The notes under the pieces: generated by a model
Seen by the model: only the letters and a program-made list of their open reading frames with translations
What the model was told of the DNA's origin: nothing
Database searches by the model: none
DNA from: Bemisia tabaci
Taxonomy: Eukaryota > Arthropoda > Insecta > Hemiptera > Aleyrodidae
Length of the DNA: 64,000 nucleotides
NCBI RefSeq assembly: GCF_918797505.1
Contig: NC_092801.1
Location: 1,798,001-1,862,000, forward strand
Direction: 5' to 3'
Shown: positions 14,801-29,800 of the stretch, one piece after another
Position numbering within the stretch: position 1 is the stretch's first letter
Layout of the letters: every line of letters begins with the position of its first letter
Made by a program: the position numbers and the translations under genes

Positions 14801-17800
14801 AACAAGTATGTCTTGAGTGTATGACTCACCTATTACTATCTTAGAAAGCTGCTGCACAGAGTGTTTACAGGTCTGAAAAACCTGAAACAAGGAATTGTAA
14901 GGAAATTTTATCTTTTGAGGCATATGAAGGAAAAGTCAGGAAATTTTATGAAATAGATTGGAAATTGGAAATATCTTGAAACTTGAGATCTGAAAAAAAA
15001 ATCATCGCTGTCCTCACAGCCTAACTGAGTCTGGTTCAGTGCTCAGTGCTCAGAGTTACTTCCTCAATAGTGGATAGAGGAATCATTTTCAATGAGCTGA
15101 CATTTTAGTTATTTTAATTATTGATGCCTGAGGAAAAAAGGTTCACATGTATCTTTCATGAGCAGTGAAATTAACGCAAAAACGTTTCCATTTTCAGTTC
15201 TACGTGTGTAAATTTTTTATGTGAAAAGTAAGGGAGTTTTGATTATTTTTAATAAGGCAAACCTAAATAATTCGGGACACGTTTGCCTGCCAAGTCTGTA
15301 GACACCCTGGTTTCAGCTGTATCAAAAGTTTTTTCAGGAACATCAAAAATTTGAAAACAGTCACACAAGAGGAGGACAACTCAGAGGGGAATTTTGCTTT
15401 TTGCAACTTATCTTTAAATCTCTCCCGTTTCTCTTTGTTTTTCAAGCATGATTTTTCAAGATCTAAACTATACAGTCCTTTACAACTTAATAGAGCCAAG
15501 CAAAACAGTCACATATACATTGCACTACTTCAGAATATCATCTCATATTTAAATGTTTTGGAAAGAAACCAACCCCACTCGCAAATTGTTGCAATTTTCT
15601 TCAATAACTTTCCTGACACCCATCACCCATCCAGTAAATCGAGGTTTTGAAACTTCCTCTACGAATAAACCAAAATTATTAGTTCCTGACTACAAAATGC
15701 AGTCTAAATGCTCTCTGCTATCTGCTTTTAATACGCAAGCTAATTTAAAAATCTTAATTGGTCCGAGCCTGACCGATCTTAAACCTTAGATCTTATTTTG
15801 TCTAGAATGAAAAAAATTATCAGAATTTAAGTAGGATTACATGCTCCTTGCTCTGAAAAAAAGCTTCAAGGCACTCACTTATCGCAGCCTTATTTGGTGT
15901 ATTTATTGCGGTTTACAGGATGTGGTGGTGCCATCACAAGTGCTCCATCGAAGTTGGCAGCGGGATACAAAGACAGCTTTAGAGATATCAGCAGGTGCGA
16001 CTGGAATATCACTGCGCCTCCCGGCCAAATAGTGCTTTTGCAGTAAGTGCCCATATTCTTTTACTTATTAATTCATGCCATTGAAGAGGCCGTCAGTTGT
16101 CCAAAGCCTCAAAATTCTCATCAGCACCAAAATTATGTTGGTACTTAGATGTACCTTATTCTTGATTTGAGACAGAGGTTTTTATTTGCTCCGGCCATGA
16201 TCCTCTATTTTGACGTTAAACTACCAAAACCTGTTTGTTGATTATAGTGTTTCAAATTTTACCTCCTATATTTCATTTTGAATTTATATTTAGCTGTATT
16301 AGCTGTTCAGGGCATGCTTTGTGCATCCTCTTAAATGTCGCCTGCTTCGCAAGTGATTAAGACTAGCTGTGAAAGCCTTCATGAAATAGCATGATTGAAT
16401 TGATTGGGTGGTACTTATTTTAATTGTTTGCAATAATTACCTTATTGAATTTATTATTTTTTACTTCAGTTTAATTTTAATCAATTCATTTATATTTTAT
16501 GATTCGTTCTTTTATTTTGATCTAGGTACTTTCGATGAAAGAAAAAAATTATTTTGTGAACCTAGAAAAGATTTCCACTTCTGACATCAGGTTATCGAAA
16601 ACCATGTTTTTTGTTGTCACGTGAATGAATTTTCTTCCTCTCAGGGACAAATACTTTTCGTCTAGGAAATGTATAGTAATTTTAATGGATGAAACATAGT
16701 ATAAGGAAAAATGATGAGTGTGAAAAGTTCGCCAAGTTTGAAATCTGATTATTTGACACTTTGTCGCAATTCTGACAGACAAACAGCATATTTAGAGGAG
16801 CCTCATTATACATATGGACGGTGTGAGTGGGCAATCACATAACTCGGTTTGCAACGTCGCAGACTTCCTGTCATTCTTTATTTTTTAAATGGAAAACTAC
16901 TCAATGGCAACTCTTTAAATCTGCCGTGATTTTTCTTCTCTGTGCAAATAAAATTCTGCAAAAACTTCAAGGAATGATGTCAATTTGTTCTCCTTTAAAA
17001 AAAAAATAACATAGACGCGGAGATTTTCAGACACCTCAAACGAGTTTTGTGATTGCGGACTTACGCTGTCAATATGTGTTAATCCTCTCAGAGCTTGTTC
17101 AGTATCAATGTAAGTCTTACATCAACAAAGAAGTCTTTGTGAGTATATATCTTTGTTACTTGATTTCAGGTTCACAAAAGTAAATCTGCTACAGACGTCA
17201 ACCTGCTTTGCTCACACTTTGAGAGTCTATGATGGTCTGAGGCCACGAGAAGATGCCACTGAAATTGCAAGGTTCTGTGACGAAACTGGTACAACCTACA
17301 GGACTTTCACTTCTACTAACAATACAATGTCAGTCTCATTTCTTGGCCGCTTAACGCAAGAGACAGGATTCGAGGCCAATGTTTTCTTCACTTATGGTAA
17401 TTCACAATTCACCCTCTTTAGGTTTTTTTCTCGTTTTATTTCCTTCTCTTTCTTTTTTGTTTCCTTTTCTCTTCAGATAAGTTCTACTTCTTAGTATACC
17501 TAAATTTTGTTTATTTGGTTCTTCATAACTTACTTTCACCATGAAAGCGATTTAAAATTTTAAATGAATACAGGATGAGTTGATTAGCTGCGAGTAAAAA
17601 AAGAAAAAAAAACTTGTTTGCAGTTTTGGTATTTCTAAACTGCTTGAACCATTTTTACACAATCATCACCAAAAACTAACATGATTTTTTTCCTGTTCCT
17701 TGCATCATATTGCGTGGTCATTGAGCTGATAAGAAATGAGTTACCGAATTTAAGGCTCATCCTAGAATCTCTAGAAGTAGAAGTTTATTACCCTTAGTTT

Positions 17801-20800
17801 AGCAAAAGTCAGCATAGTTAAAATAAATAAAATCTAAGCAGAGGTTTTGTACGATAGTCAGGGAAAGCCAAAGAACGTGGAAATTTTGGACTCGGGGAAA
17901 AGCAGAAAAAAGTCTGGGAGTCGGAAAATGAAGAAATTATGGAAACCTTGAAGCTGCAAGCCGTTAAGTTCAATTTTGTGCCAATCAAAGTTGTACTGAA
18001 ATGAATTTACCACGGTACTGGGTACAGATACCAATTTTTTGTATTTTACCAGTGCCAAATTTTGGCTAATTTGCAGAAGTATCTAGCTGGAATCAGATCA
18101 TACCAGATCCAGATAGTGCTTTTTGGCATGGGAAACATCTCCCATTTTGCACATTTCAGGTGTTCTTTCTATCCAGTGCCAATAAAATTCCGTTTTCATT
18201 TGACCATTTTTAGTCTCCAATATTATGAATTGAACTCGTTGTAAAAGCTGAAATGTAGCTAGAATCACGAATTAAGTATATGATTTTTGCAAGAAAATAT
18301 GTTTGTATCTTCCCTACAGTTTGATTCAATATTTTCGAGTGTTTTTTCTGTGTCGGAGTTGTTAACAATTCGCTATACAACAGTAGCAATAATTAAATTT
18401 TGATTTTGTCAGCCCTGTAGTCCATTTTGCTATGGGTTGTCTTATTATTTTTTTTCGACCCAATGAAAACTTCATTTGATTTGTCCTTCATCAAGTAATA
18501 TTTCAGACCAAGAAAAAGGAAGTATCCAGATTCTTCAATTACCAGAATTTGAAATTTTTTGCAACATCCTAGTTTGCTTCTAGAGTTAGGAGCAGCATTT
18601 AGTTTATGTGCAATTACTTTTCAGTTTGCGCACTTGATCTTTATGATAAATTTTTCTTTTTTGCCTAATCTAGGAGAGAGGAAAGGATGCGGTGGAAGGA
18701 TTGCGCTTGAAAGCTCGAAATCACAAGTTGTACATTTCTCGCCTGAGCGAATTTCTCAATCTTTACCGCTAAGTTGCGAGTGGAAGGTATTTGTCCCAAT
18801 GGATGAAACAATTCAGCTTACGTTCAACTCAGTTGTATTTGGAGCTTGCGACAATTCAACAGGAGAAGCCCAGAGTTGCAGCTGCAACAGATTATCGGTT
18901 AGTTAGCTCGCCATTTGTCAGATACGGTAAAATTTGGAGCATCTCCTAACATATTTTCTGTTCATGTAAAGCACAATAAACACGTAGAAAATTTCCACAA
19001 TCAACTGGTAATTTAAATATTAGCATTTATTGTTTGTATCAAGATTTGTCAGTTTAACCTTCTGGCTTGCTAAAAACAAACTAAAATCAGTGAAGATCAT
19101 ACCAGTCGTTACTGACCGTAAACTTATCATAATCAAATCACTTCTGTCAGTTTTGCAAAAATGTCCTTCCTGTTCCGAAACGCACGTCACAAATATAAAA
19201 ATTATTAAAATGTTTAATAACTTTTTTCACACAATACGCGTAAAAGGTATCCTGTAAAACACTTATTTTACCAAACATAATGAATAACGAATGATCAAAA
19301 CCTAGATCCGCGAAAATTTCCGGTGTCTTAGAATCTTTGTCGAATATTTATGTCTTAGAAAAGAATCTAATGAGAGAATCTTCTGAAATTTTTCTTTAGA
19401 ACCTTGTAGAATCACGGAATTAGAACAGTGGTATTTCCAAAGTAAGGACTTCCATTTTGCTGGAGGATCACAGCAGACAACCTCATCTATTGGATTTCTG
19501 AATTTTTTGTTAGACTTACCAAAAATTTGACATAATAATGCATTTTTCAGGTATTTGACGGCACCAACACTCTTCAGGAGAACTTGATTGTTTCATTTTG
19601 CGATGAGACAACCACTCCACTTCCTCTATTAACCTCTGGAAATTCATTGTTACTGCAATATACTGTGACACAAGCCTCAAGATCACAACCCAGTTTGACA
19701 TTCAAGGTGGAACGTAAACCATGTCAGTATACAATTCTGTCATTAACGATAACTTGTGCAGGAGAAGTGGAATTCATCCGAAGGATGTCTAGACTCAGAC
19801 AAGCTAGAGAGTTTGAAGTGAAAATTCCTCCAAAAGAGAAAGAGGGAATTTCATGATAAAGACTAGAATGTCTTTCCTTGCTTTATCTTTTGAGTTTTGA
19901 TGACTGTCAGAAGAAAGATTTCAGTTCAAGGAGTTCAGGTTGTCTAGACTTGGACAAGTCAGAAAATGTGAGGTGAAAATTCCTCCAAAGGGGAAAGAGG
20001 GAATTTCACGAAAAAGACTAGAATATTTTTAAAGCCTGCTTTCTCTTTCGAATTTTGATGACTGTCAGAAGGAAGATTTCAGTTAATGACAACTTGGACA
20101 GGGAACATTCAGAGAATTTGGTCATCTTTTAGTCAAATGAATGGCAAGAAAAACGCCCTAGAGACTAGAAAGTATGGAAAGATATTATTGTCCAAGAACA
20201 TAGAAAGTTCTTGTAAGCAAAAATAAGTCAAAATCCCAGTCTTGAAATTTTGTCCGTTCAGAAAAAGATCAGACATGCATGTGAAACCATAAAATTAAAC
20301 AAATCAGCATCCTATTCTATTTTCTCCTCATTTTTAAAAATAAAAAAACTTCAAATGCATGATATTATTTTGTAAGTAAATTTATATAATTATTTGTGCT
20401 TACATTACGTTCTTTGAGCCTTTTGAAACTCTTTTCTAGCAATCTGCGGTCCATCTCAGTTAAACGTGACCAATATGACAAGCGTTCTGACATCACCAGG
20501 CTGGCCACAGCCCTACCCAACAAACATTCGTTGTATGTGGTATTTATCCAGCCAAGAACTGGGCAACACCTATATCGACGTTCACATCTTGGATTTGGAT
20601 ATTGAACCATCGCCGCATTGCAGAAAAGACTATCTTTTGATCACTGATGAAGGATTCACTGTAATTTATTTTATTTTCTCTATCCCTGCTCTTTTCTTTA
20701 ATAGTTGTAAATTTGTAAATTGTAAATAGTGTACTGCTGTGTTAAGGAAAATTGCCATACAAGCCTTCAGACATTGCCAAATTTCCTTTGACTAATGACG

Positions 20801-23800
20801 CCTTTTCTGGGAAGCTTGAATATTTTTCTTCAAATCACTCAAAGAATTGCATTCTCCAATTTACCAAAGTGAGTGGGAATCGGCCGTATTTATGTTTTGA
20901 AGGACTATGTCTACAAAAACTATGCATGTAGTTCTTTATAGTATTAATGCGTCCAATCTCCAGAAAAAATTGTATTACCGACCAAAAATAAATGTTTTAT
21001 TGAATGAAATTTGGTAACATTTAACCGTACGTTCAGTGTTTCATAGCATGGCAAGAGAGGTAAAAGGATCTTAGTGCACAGAAGAAAATTTTCAGGAAAG
21101 TGATTTTCATTAAGTTTGGTTGTTAAACAGACTTATTTATGCTAAAAGGAACTACGATAGAATGAATAAAATCAGAAGGAATTATGTGCACTGGGATTGC
21201 AAGCTACACAGTTCCTTTTGGTTCAGTCCATGAAATAGACAATTCTCGTGAACCTTGGGTAAAACTCAGTATTATAATTCTAGAAATGGATCTTTACAAG
21301 TGTTCTCAATGATCTGTCGGTAAAAAAAAATACAGAATACTAAAGGAAATATTTATCGATTTTTGTAAAATTTACGATAAGTTGCCGATTCCCAAGTAGC
21401 AGTGATCGCGATAAATAGCAATTTTATCGGTTGGTTATTGCAATTATATCAGTGGCAATATATTGAGATATTATTGCCCTAAAAGTTGCGGTATATGGTG
21501 ATTACATCGCTACTCATCGCAATTTTTGGTTCGATAAAATCGCGATCAATTTTCGTTGATAAAATCGAGGTTAAATCGTCATTTATCGCGATTTTTATTT
21601 CGAAAATAACGCCATTAATTGCTGAGAAGATAAAATCGAGGATAATTGCTCAGGTGTTGATGATCTTAGGAATTTTATCGCCGATTAAATTGCAATATAT
21701 TCCGATTTTTCCGTTGAAAAATGCTACTTGGGTTGGCACCTATGTGAAACTTTGTCAAATTCATAGAAATTTTTCTTTTGCATTCAGTATTTTTTGTGTT
21801 GACAACTCATTGTAATCCCTTTCAAGGATTTTCCTGAGTTCCTTTGTATTTCCAGAGCTATAATATCAAATTTTACTGGATGCTTGCAAGAATCGTCTAT
21901 TTTATGATGCTATACTCAAGGCTTCCTTAAACGCCTCGTAATCACAATGTTAACAATATGAGTTCCTCCTTAGGAAAGGAGCTCATTAAGGAAAGCCCAT
22001 GAATACGGCCCTGCGGTAATTTCTCTTTGAGTCCTGACTCTAGTTCCTTATACGAGGGTCATCCAAAAAGTAAGGTTCCCTACCTTGTATCTTCCGAGCG
22101 AAAAGAGATAAATCAAATCGGTAAGAAAGCACATATCAAGCATACTCTAAGCTTTAAAACAAGCTCAAGTTTTTGAAAATCTATCAAAGGATTCACGAGT
22201 AAACTTAATTTTACTGAGACAACCTCCTGTCGCCGCGTGCCCACCTCTGGGGTCAGGATGCACGGAGAGTCGATTATTGAAGACTCGGGTTATCGCCTCT
22301 ATACATCACATCAATAAGGAATTTTAAAGTTTTCATTGAGTAGGCCTTACCTTACTTTTTGATGTAGTCTCCACATCTTTTTTGACATTTCTAGTATCAT
22401 TACAGCAGCTTCTTGATGCCTTCCGCGTAGAAGCTTTCGCCTTGATTCCAAAACCAGTCATTGACAGCGATCTGCACTTCCAAATCAGTTGCTTTGCATA
22501 GGAAAATTTTCCCCCAATCCTTCAAACTCTCTTAAATTAGCTTCATGTGACTTTCATTTGTTCCCGAGCGGAAAAACTTCCACGATGGAAGCGATTTTCA
22601 ACCGATTCAGAGGTACAGATGACTAGTCAATGACTAGTTTCAGAGTCAAGGCGAAAGCTTCTATACGCGGAGGGCATCAAGAAGCTGCTGTAATGATACC
22701 AGAAGTGTCAAAAAAAGATGTGGAGACTACGTCAAAAAGTAAGGTAAGGCCTACTCAATGAAAACTTTAAAATTCCTTGTTGATGTGATGTATAGAGGCG
22801 ATAACCCGAGTCTTCAATAATCGACTCTCCGCGCATCCTGACCCCGGAGGTGGGCACGCGGCGACAGGAGGTTGTCTCTGTAAAATTAAGTTTACTCGAG
22901 AATCCTTTGACCGATCTTCAAAAACTTGAGCTTGTTTTAAAGCTTAGAGTATGCCTGATATGAGCTTTTTTACCGATTTGATTTATCTTGTTTCGCTTGG
23001 AAGATACAAGGTAGAGAACCTTACTTTTTGGATGACCCTCGTATTTAAGTTTTACTCTGGAGGGAACTAATTTCTTCTGACTTTCCAGCATGTTAGGAAA
23101 TCATTACTTTAGCTCTGTTTCATTGACCATGCCAAACTTGTAGCATCTAAATTCACATTTGCATACTTTTTTTCACAGTCCACAACTCTATACTATTGTG
23201 AGCGTAAGAATACCACCTCTTTGACTGATTTCTATTCGAGAGGTAGCACTGCTAAAATCACCTTCGTTTCGTCGCCATTGGGAGTTCAAAACAATGCGCC
23301 AGCAACTCCACGAATTCACAAGGGTTTCAGATTAGAATATAGACTCGCAGGTAAGTTCTGTATTTAAGCCGGAATGTGTAACTGTCTTCGTTAAGGACAT
23401 CACAAGATAGAGATACCCTCTAGCTTATTATTTGGGAGGAAAGGAAAGAAACAATTTAAATAAACACAGACTGCCATGAAGATGGGGCAGTGGCAAGAAA
23501 TTTCTATAGATAGTTTAACATACATTTGCAACATTTTTAATGTAGTTTCTTCAATGTGAAATTTTGTGAAACAAACCAAAAAAGTTATAAAAAGCTCAAA
23601 AGAGCACTTCTGGCAGTGAGAAAGCTACTCAAAATCGGATCAATCAAAAGGCTCGAAGCTAAGTTCAGCCAATCAGCAAATGCTGTTTCCCTCACCTCAG
23701 AGGGGGCCAAAAATATCCTTTCTTACTGGTCGTATTCGTGCCATTTACAAAATGGGCTTTTTTTGTCTCTAGGATTTTCAAAAATTCCACAAAACTCAGT

Positions 23801-26800
23801 TCACTCTGTACTTTCAAAAAATAAATTTAAAAAAAAATGGTGCCTTTAACCCAGTACCTCACATATAACATTAATTGAATGTTGGATTTTGTGAACATTG
23901 TTAAAAAAAAAAAAAGAGGAAAATTTAAGTAGAAGTACTTCATTTTAAATATTTTGAGTATGAGGAACACGCGTTACAAGCCTGACGGGTCAGAGGCACT
24001 CATTTTTTTAATTCATTTTTCGAAAGTATGGAGTTGACTAACCTTCTTTTTTTCGCTGTTTGTCTGATATTGATGGTCAGAGGACCTGCAGAAACATGTA
24101 TCTCAATTGCGAAGGTTTCAAATTTTCGCTCCTGTTTCATTTTTTCAACAGACTGAATCCATACCATTGCTTGAAATTTTTACAGAATATTCTTCGAACA
24201 GAAAAGAAATATCCTTACGCTGTTTTCCGTATAGAAAATTAAGTATGACAAGGAGGCTGCAATGTAGCAAACCAAGAAACACCTTCCTGCAGTTTCACCA
24301 TCGATATTCTGTCAGGAACCTACAGAAGTAAGCAAATATAGAGGGTATAGACACATCCATGCCCTAGGCCTTTCAAGTGGAGATGTTGCATGTGTGAGGA
24401 ATTTGCGATTTGACTATTGATTCTTATGTAAAAGTTTGCAAGAAACACGATGGTCCGACTGGTTTTCTCTGAAATCAACTCCCATGCTCAAAAAAAGCTC
24501 TCAAAGTTGAGGCTGTAATGAAGGGAATATAATTATATAATTTATTTATTTTATTATATTTATATAATTTTCAAACAGATTCAACCAACAATTTCTCTGT
24601 AAAAAAATATAATGGCGGCGGAAATTTTTAAACGTCGCATGGCGCTTGTGATACTTTGCCTGGAAGGTGACGATATCCCACGCTATCCTGAGAGTCCACC
24701 TCTATATCAAGACGAACTCTCCATGCAAAGATAGGGAGCAAATACATCAGCAAGGTTGCCGTGTTTTCAGTTTTAGAGTCCCCAAATAAAGTGGCAGCCC
24801 TATCAATGTATTTGCTCCCTATCTTTGCATGGAGAGTTTGTCTTGATGTAGGACGTGGACTCTCAGGATAGTGTGGGATATCCCCTCCATCTTGGCCTCA
24901 ACTTGAGAGCTTTTTTTGAGCTTGGGAGTTGATTTCAGAGAAAATCAGTGGCACCATCGTGTTTCTCGCAAACTTTTATGTAAGAATCAATAGTCAAATC
25001 GCAAATTCCTCACACATGCAACATTTCAATTGTCAGGGAATAGGGCCAAGAGGACTAGGTTCCAGCAGACCCATTTGGATCTATTCACCTAGAGTTAGAT
25101 GCGCTAACCATTAGGCCACACTGTCCAGCAGCGATTTCATAAAAAATTACATCAGTATTTTGACTTACATGACTGAATTTATTTGTTCAGGTTGCAGCCG
25201 TAACTTCACCCGTGACAACGGACAAGTGCAACTGAATAACCAGTACTATCAATCGTACTCCGACTGTGTGATCTTAATAACTAGTACCAATCCCAACGCA
25301 ACACTCTCACTTTATTTCAACGGGTTTTCCATGCATGATAATGACCATGACTGCACCAAGCACAAAGTTACGGTAAGAAATGTTCGCCAAGATGGGTTTA
25401 TTAATGTGATACAGTGATTTAGTCCCTTCTTTTTTTCTTTCACCTGTATAAGTTGCAGTTTTTTTTAATTTCGATGAATATTCCACATTTTGCTTGGCTT
25501 CTCCTTCTCTGTGGATGTCTGCACTTAAATTCGAGTTTGTTAGCGTTGTGTGCAAAGTCAAGTGCCACTTTAGTAACAAAAAAATGATGGTACTTTTTCT
25601 CTTTTATTTTGTAACTTATTTGCCAATTCGAAACGACATTATTGCCGCTAGATATAAGAAAAATATGATGTCAACATTGATGCACGTTTACTCAAAAATC
25701 TGCAGACCAGTTTGTGCCGAATGAGGCTAATTTTAATCTATACTTTAACGCATTCATTCGCAAAATACTGATGTTTATAGCATGTCCAGAATTGAATCAG
25801 TGAAAACGAAAACACACCAATTCGGTAACTCAAAAATGCTCAATTTTAATCAAAGAGTCAGTTTTCATACAGGTCATTGAAGTTAACACATCGGTTCCAA
25901 CTTGAACCCTTAAAGTGTCCTTAAGTACTTGTCTTTGTGCACCAAAAATCTTTTTCTTGTGCTAACTTCTTCAACTACTGTGTTGTTTTGCTTGTGTCTT
26001 GATTATTTTCATTTTTTCGAGTTGGTGTGTTTTCGATCTCACTGATTCAATCGGTGGTAAATTTACTAATAGAGAATTTGCAGGGGTCTGCAATTTGATG
26101 AATTTCGTGTTTAAGAGGAAACTACTGAGTGAACTGAACATGAGGATACTCTTGGTTCATGAATTGAACAATTATTGGAAGAGATGTGTCAAAATGATCT
26201 AATCTGCCAAAATACGTGTGTTTAAATGGGATATGCCGCCAGATAACGTCACTAGACAGTGCATTTTCTCACTTTTAAATCTATTTTGATACTATTTTTC
26301 ATATCAGAAAAAAATTATAAAAAATACTGTGAAATCAGCTCTTTCAGCACTTTCAGATGAAGCAATAAAAAATTTGCATGCAAATTCTCCATTTGAGCAT
26401 ATGACAAAGAAATACTGGAAGTTATATTTTCTCCAGGTTTATGATGGTATAGATGCCTCAGCAAAACTTTTGAGGACTCTCTGCACCTATGACAATGTAC
26501 CAAATCCCATTTTTGCCACTGGACCAAGCGTTAGGATTCGCCATCAAATTTACAACCACACCCGCTCACCAGGCATGCTGAATCTTGATCTGACTTACAC
26601 ATCGTCCACGTACGGTATGTTCCTGTGTTCCTATGTTCTCTAATGAAAATCAACCTTAGTTTTTATTCTACATTGTTGCTTTAAAAAAAAATTCTCAAGG
26701 CTGAATTATTGACATTTTCAATTTTTTTTATGTAAAAATGTCATTTTAACTTCAAATTCTTTCCTGCTTTATTGCATAGTATTGTTAGGTCTGCAGACGA

Positions 26801-29800
26801 AGAAAGATAAATTAATTTTTACCCAAATTCACAAGAATTTTCGTATTTTAGCATGTAAAATACAAAAATGTGGTTTTTCTGTGTAGCCTGAAAAACATTA
26901 TGCCTCAAGCTGAAATTCTACGAAGAAGTATGCTTTATCATAAGTTTCTAATTGAGCTACAGACTGTTTATCCAATCAAGTATCATAAATTGGCCAAAAA
27001 ACACTCTTCAAGTAATTTAAGCATGCAGTCTTTAAATCATAATCATAGGACAAAGAATTTTATAATTTCAGTGGCAAAAACAGTGTTCAAATTCTGTCAT
27101 TGCAGTCTTTTTTCTTTTTTGCAAACAAGAATCAGATAAAATTCTAGATATGTTCGTTAGAATATAAGGAGCCTATCAGTTTCTCCTATCTAGCAACCAT
27201 TTTTAACAGTGCAAATTTTTCATCTTAGGCCGTGGTTGTGGAGGATCTTTCTACAGTAGTTCGGGAACGTTCTCATCGCCTTTCTATCCAGAGATCAACC
27301 GTAACGACTCCTTGTGCCGTTGGAACGTAGCAGTACCCGAAGGCAATATTGTGCAACTACAGTTTTCAGGTACCTTTTTCAAATCTGTCTTCCATATTTT
27401 CAAATTCATCTTTGAACTAAATCTGAGGGTAATGATCCGCGGGAATAGAGACTTTTAAGTGTACCAACATTTTTTTAGATGACAATTTTGGTCAAGTTGG
27501 CTCAAAAGACGACTCAAAATATTTCATGAAGAACACTAAAGCATCCTGGACAGTAAGTTACGAGCAGTTTAGTGTATGTTTATGCCGATAGAGGGCACAT
27601 GGTTGTATTTAATTTGATGATTTTGGCAACTGAACATTGCAGATGTAACTTAGAATACTTTTTTTTAAAACTACAGACTTATCCAGATATCTTTGAACTG
27701 TCATTTGTACACAAACTGTAAAGTTATAAGTCATTTTTATGCCAACATTTTTGTATAACATTCCTTTAAGTAATGATATCAATATCCTGATTTTCAGCTT
27801 TTCAATGCCAAGGTCTCTTTTCCCACGTGCGGTCACATATTATGAAGTCATACCATTTACCATTTTTACAAGTAGCCTTCCCCCCCTCTGCTAAAAATTT
27901 GCCAGAAAAGTGGGTATCGGTGTGAAAAACCTTTTTTTCTGCGGCACGAACGTGGATTTGTGCCCTTCTTCCCTCTTGATGAAGGTGACTGGGATTATGA
28001 CCTAAAAAGCTGACTAAGGCAGTGGCAATAAATTTTTGTATACTTTTTCCTGTGTGAAATTTTGTGGCATAACCAAAAAGCACCTTAATAATTTCAACAA
28101 ATCATTTCTAAGGGGAGGAAAAGCTAATTAAAATCTGACCAATCTAAAGTCGGCTGTCGAATTGATGTAGCAAGGCAATGCTTGTAACTGAGCTCAGCCA
28201 ATCAACTAACATTGTTTGCTGCCTGGGTATGCCACCAGAATCAGCAAAAGTATGGGTTCTTTTAGCCATTTTCAAAACGGGATTCCTTTGCCATTTAAGG
28301 GAAAAAAATCTGGAAAACTCCTTGAAGCTTGGTTCCCTCCGCACTTTCAGAAACTGAACCACAAAAAATGGGCGCCACTAATTCATTTCAAACTATGGGA
28401 CGGAGTCCTTTAATTTCTGTCTTTATTCTTCAATACGCAAATTTTAAAGTTGTTTCTTTTTTCTTTTTATATCATTTTAACTTTTTCTCTACCTTCAATT
28501 CCACCAATTTCTGATATAAACCTTTTTCGATTTTCTCCATGTAGATTTCGAATTGGGACCTCCATCAACCTGTTCAACAAACTATGTGACCATATATGAT
28601 GTGTCTAGAGCTACAAATGAAGAAATCTTTGCTCGAAAATTCTGTGGCAACGTAAGTCACTTAGAGTTTTGTCTTCCTCCCCCTCTTGCCTGTTTGTTTA
28701 TCCATCGTTTTACTAAAAGAGTAGATGAAATAAAACAGAAAACTTCGATTGTACCGGCTTTATAGGCATTGCTGCTGGTTCCAAGCCCACCTAAGGCGAA
28801 AGGTTCGAGGGTAAGGCTGCTCTTGGCTAAAACCCTACCTGCTTAAAGACACAACGTGCAGTATTGGTACCTGAGTTTTGTGTGTATTTTTATTATTTTC
28901 ACCAATGACTTTTTTATAGAATGAAGATCTGATCAAGCCAAAAAGTGAAATAAAATAGCATAATTGCATAATCCTTGGAAAGGCTGCCGTTACTTACAAA
29001 AGTTCACGCCTAGAAAAAAACCTAGGACGTTTCCAAATAATGACAATCTCATTTTCAACCGGAAAAAAAGAGTTAAAAAAAATTGAGTCACTGATTTGCT
29101 GTTATTGCAAGACCGAGAAGCAAAACAACGGACAGCTGTTGCAAAACAGCAGTCTTAGTCTCTGCAATAACAGTGAATTGATGGCTCAATTTTTTTGCTT
29201 ATGCTAATTTTTTAGACACCATAAAACTCGTTACTCGCTCCTAAATTCCAAGGTGAAAGAATGTCCAAATATATTGAATTTTTAAGTCTAGAAAATGATA
29301 TCCTCTCGTTTCTTCAACCCTTGTAAATAAAAAAAAAAAGAGAAAGCAAAACAATAGTTAGATTATGGCTGTATTACGTAGTTCAGGCCTTAATTGTGAC
29401 TGTGCAAAAATGCATGTTCTGTAATAAAACTGGTAACATTGAAGACGGCAGGTTACACCATCATCAATCTCATGTGCCCTTTGTTTTTGGAGTAACTATT
29501 CCAGGGTGTCAACAGGTCTGGCAAACAGAGAATTGTCAGAGAATTTATCAGGTCAGGGAAATGAGAGAAAAGTAAGGGAGTTTTATAAAAAAGACTGGAA
29601 AAATCTTGGAACTTGAAATCTGGAAAAACTTCAACCCTGTCCACACAATCAAACTGAGTCTCACAATTAGCCTGGTTTGGGGTTCAATCCGCTGAGTTAT
29701 ACTCCAAATAGTGAAAATAGGAATTATTTTCGATAAGGAGATGCAATTTCAGTCAATTAAATGATTAATATCCGAAGGAAAAGGTTCATGTTTCTTTCAT

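Noticed and set aside
20365..20610. 81-codon minus-strand frame opposite exon 15
   Set aside because: It is the shadow of the CUB i coding strand.
25061..25130. Functional tRNA gene
   Set aside because: Anticodon and acceptor stems do not pair and the B-box is degraded.
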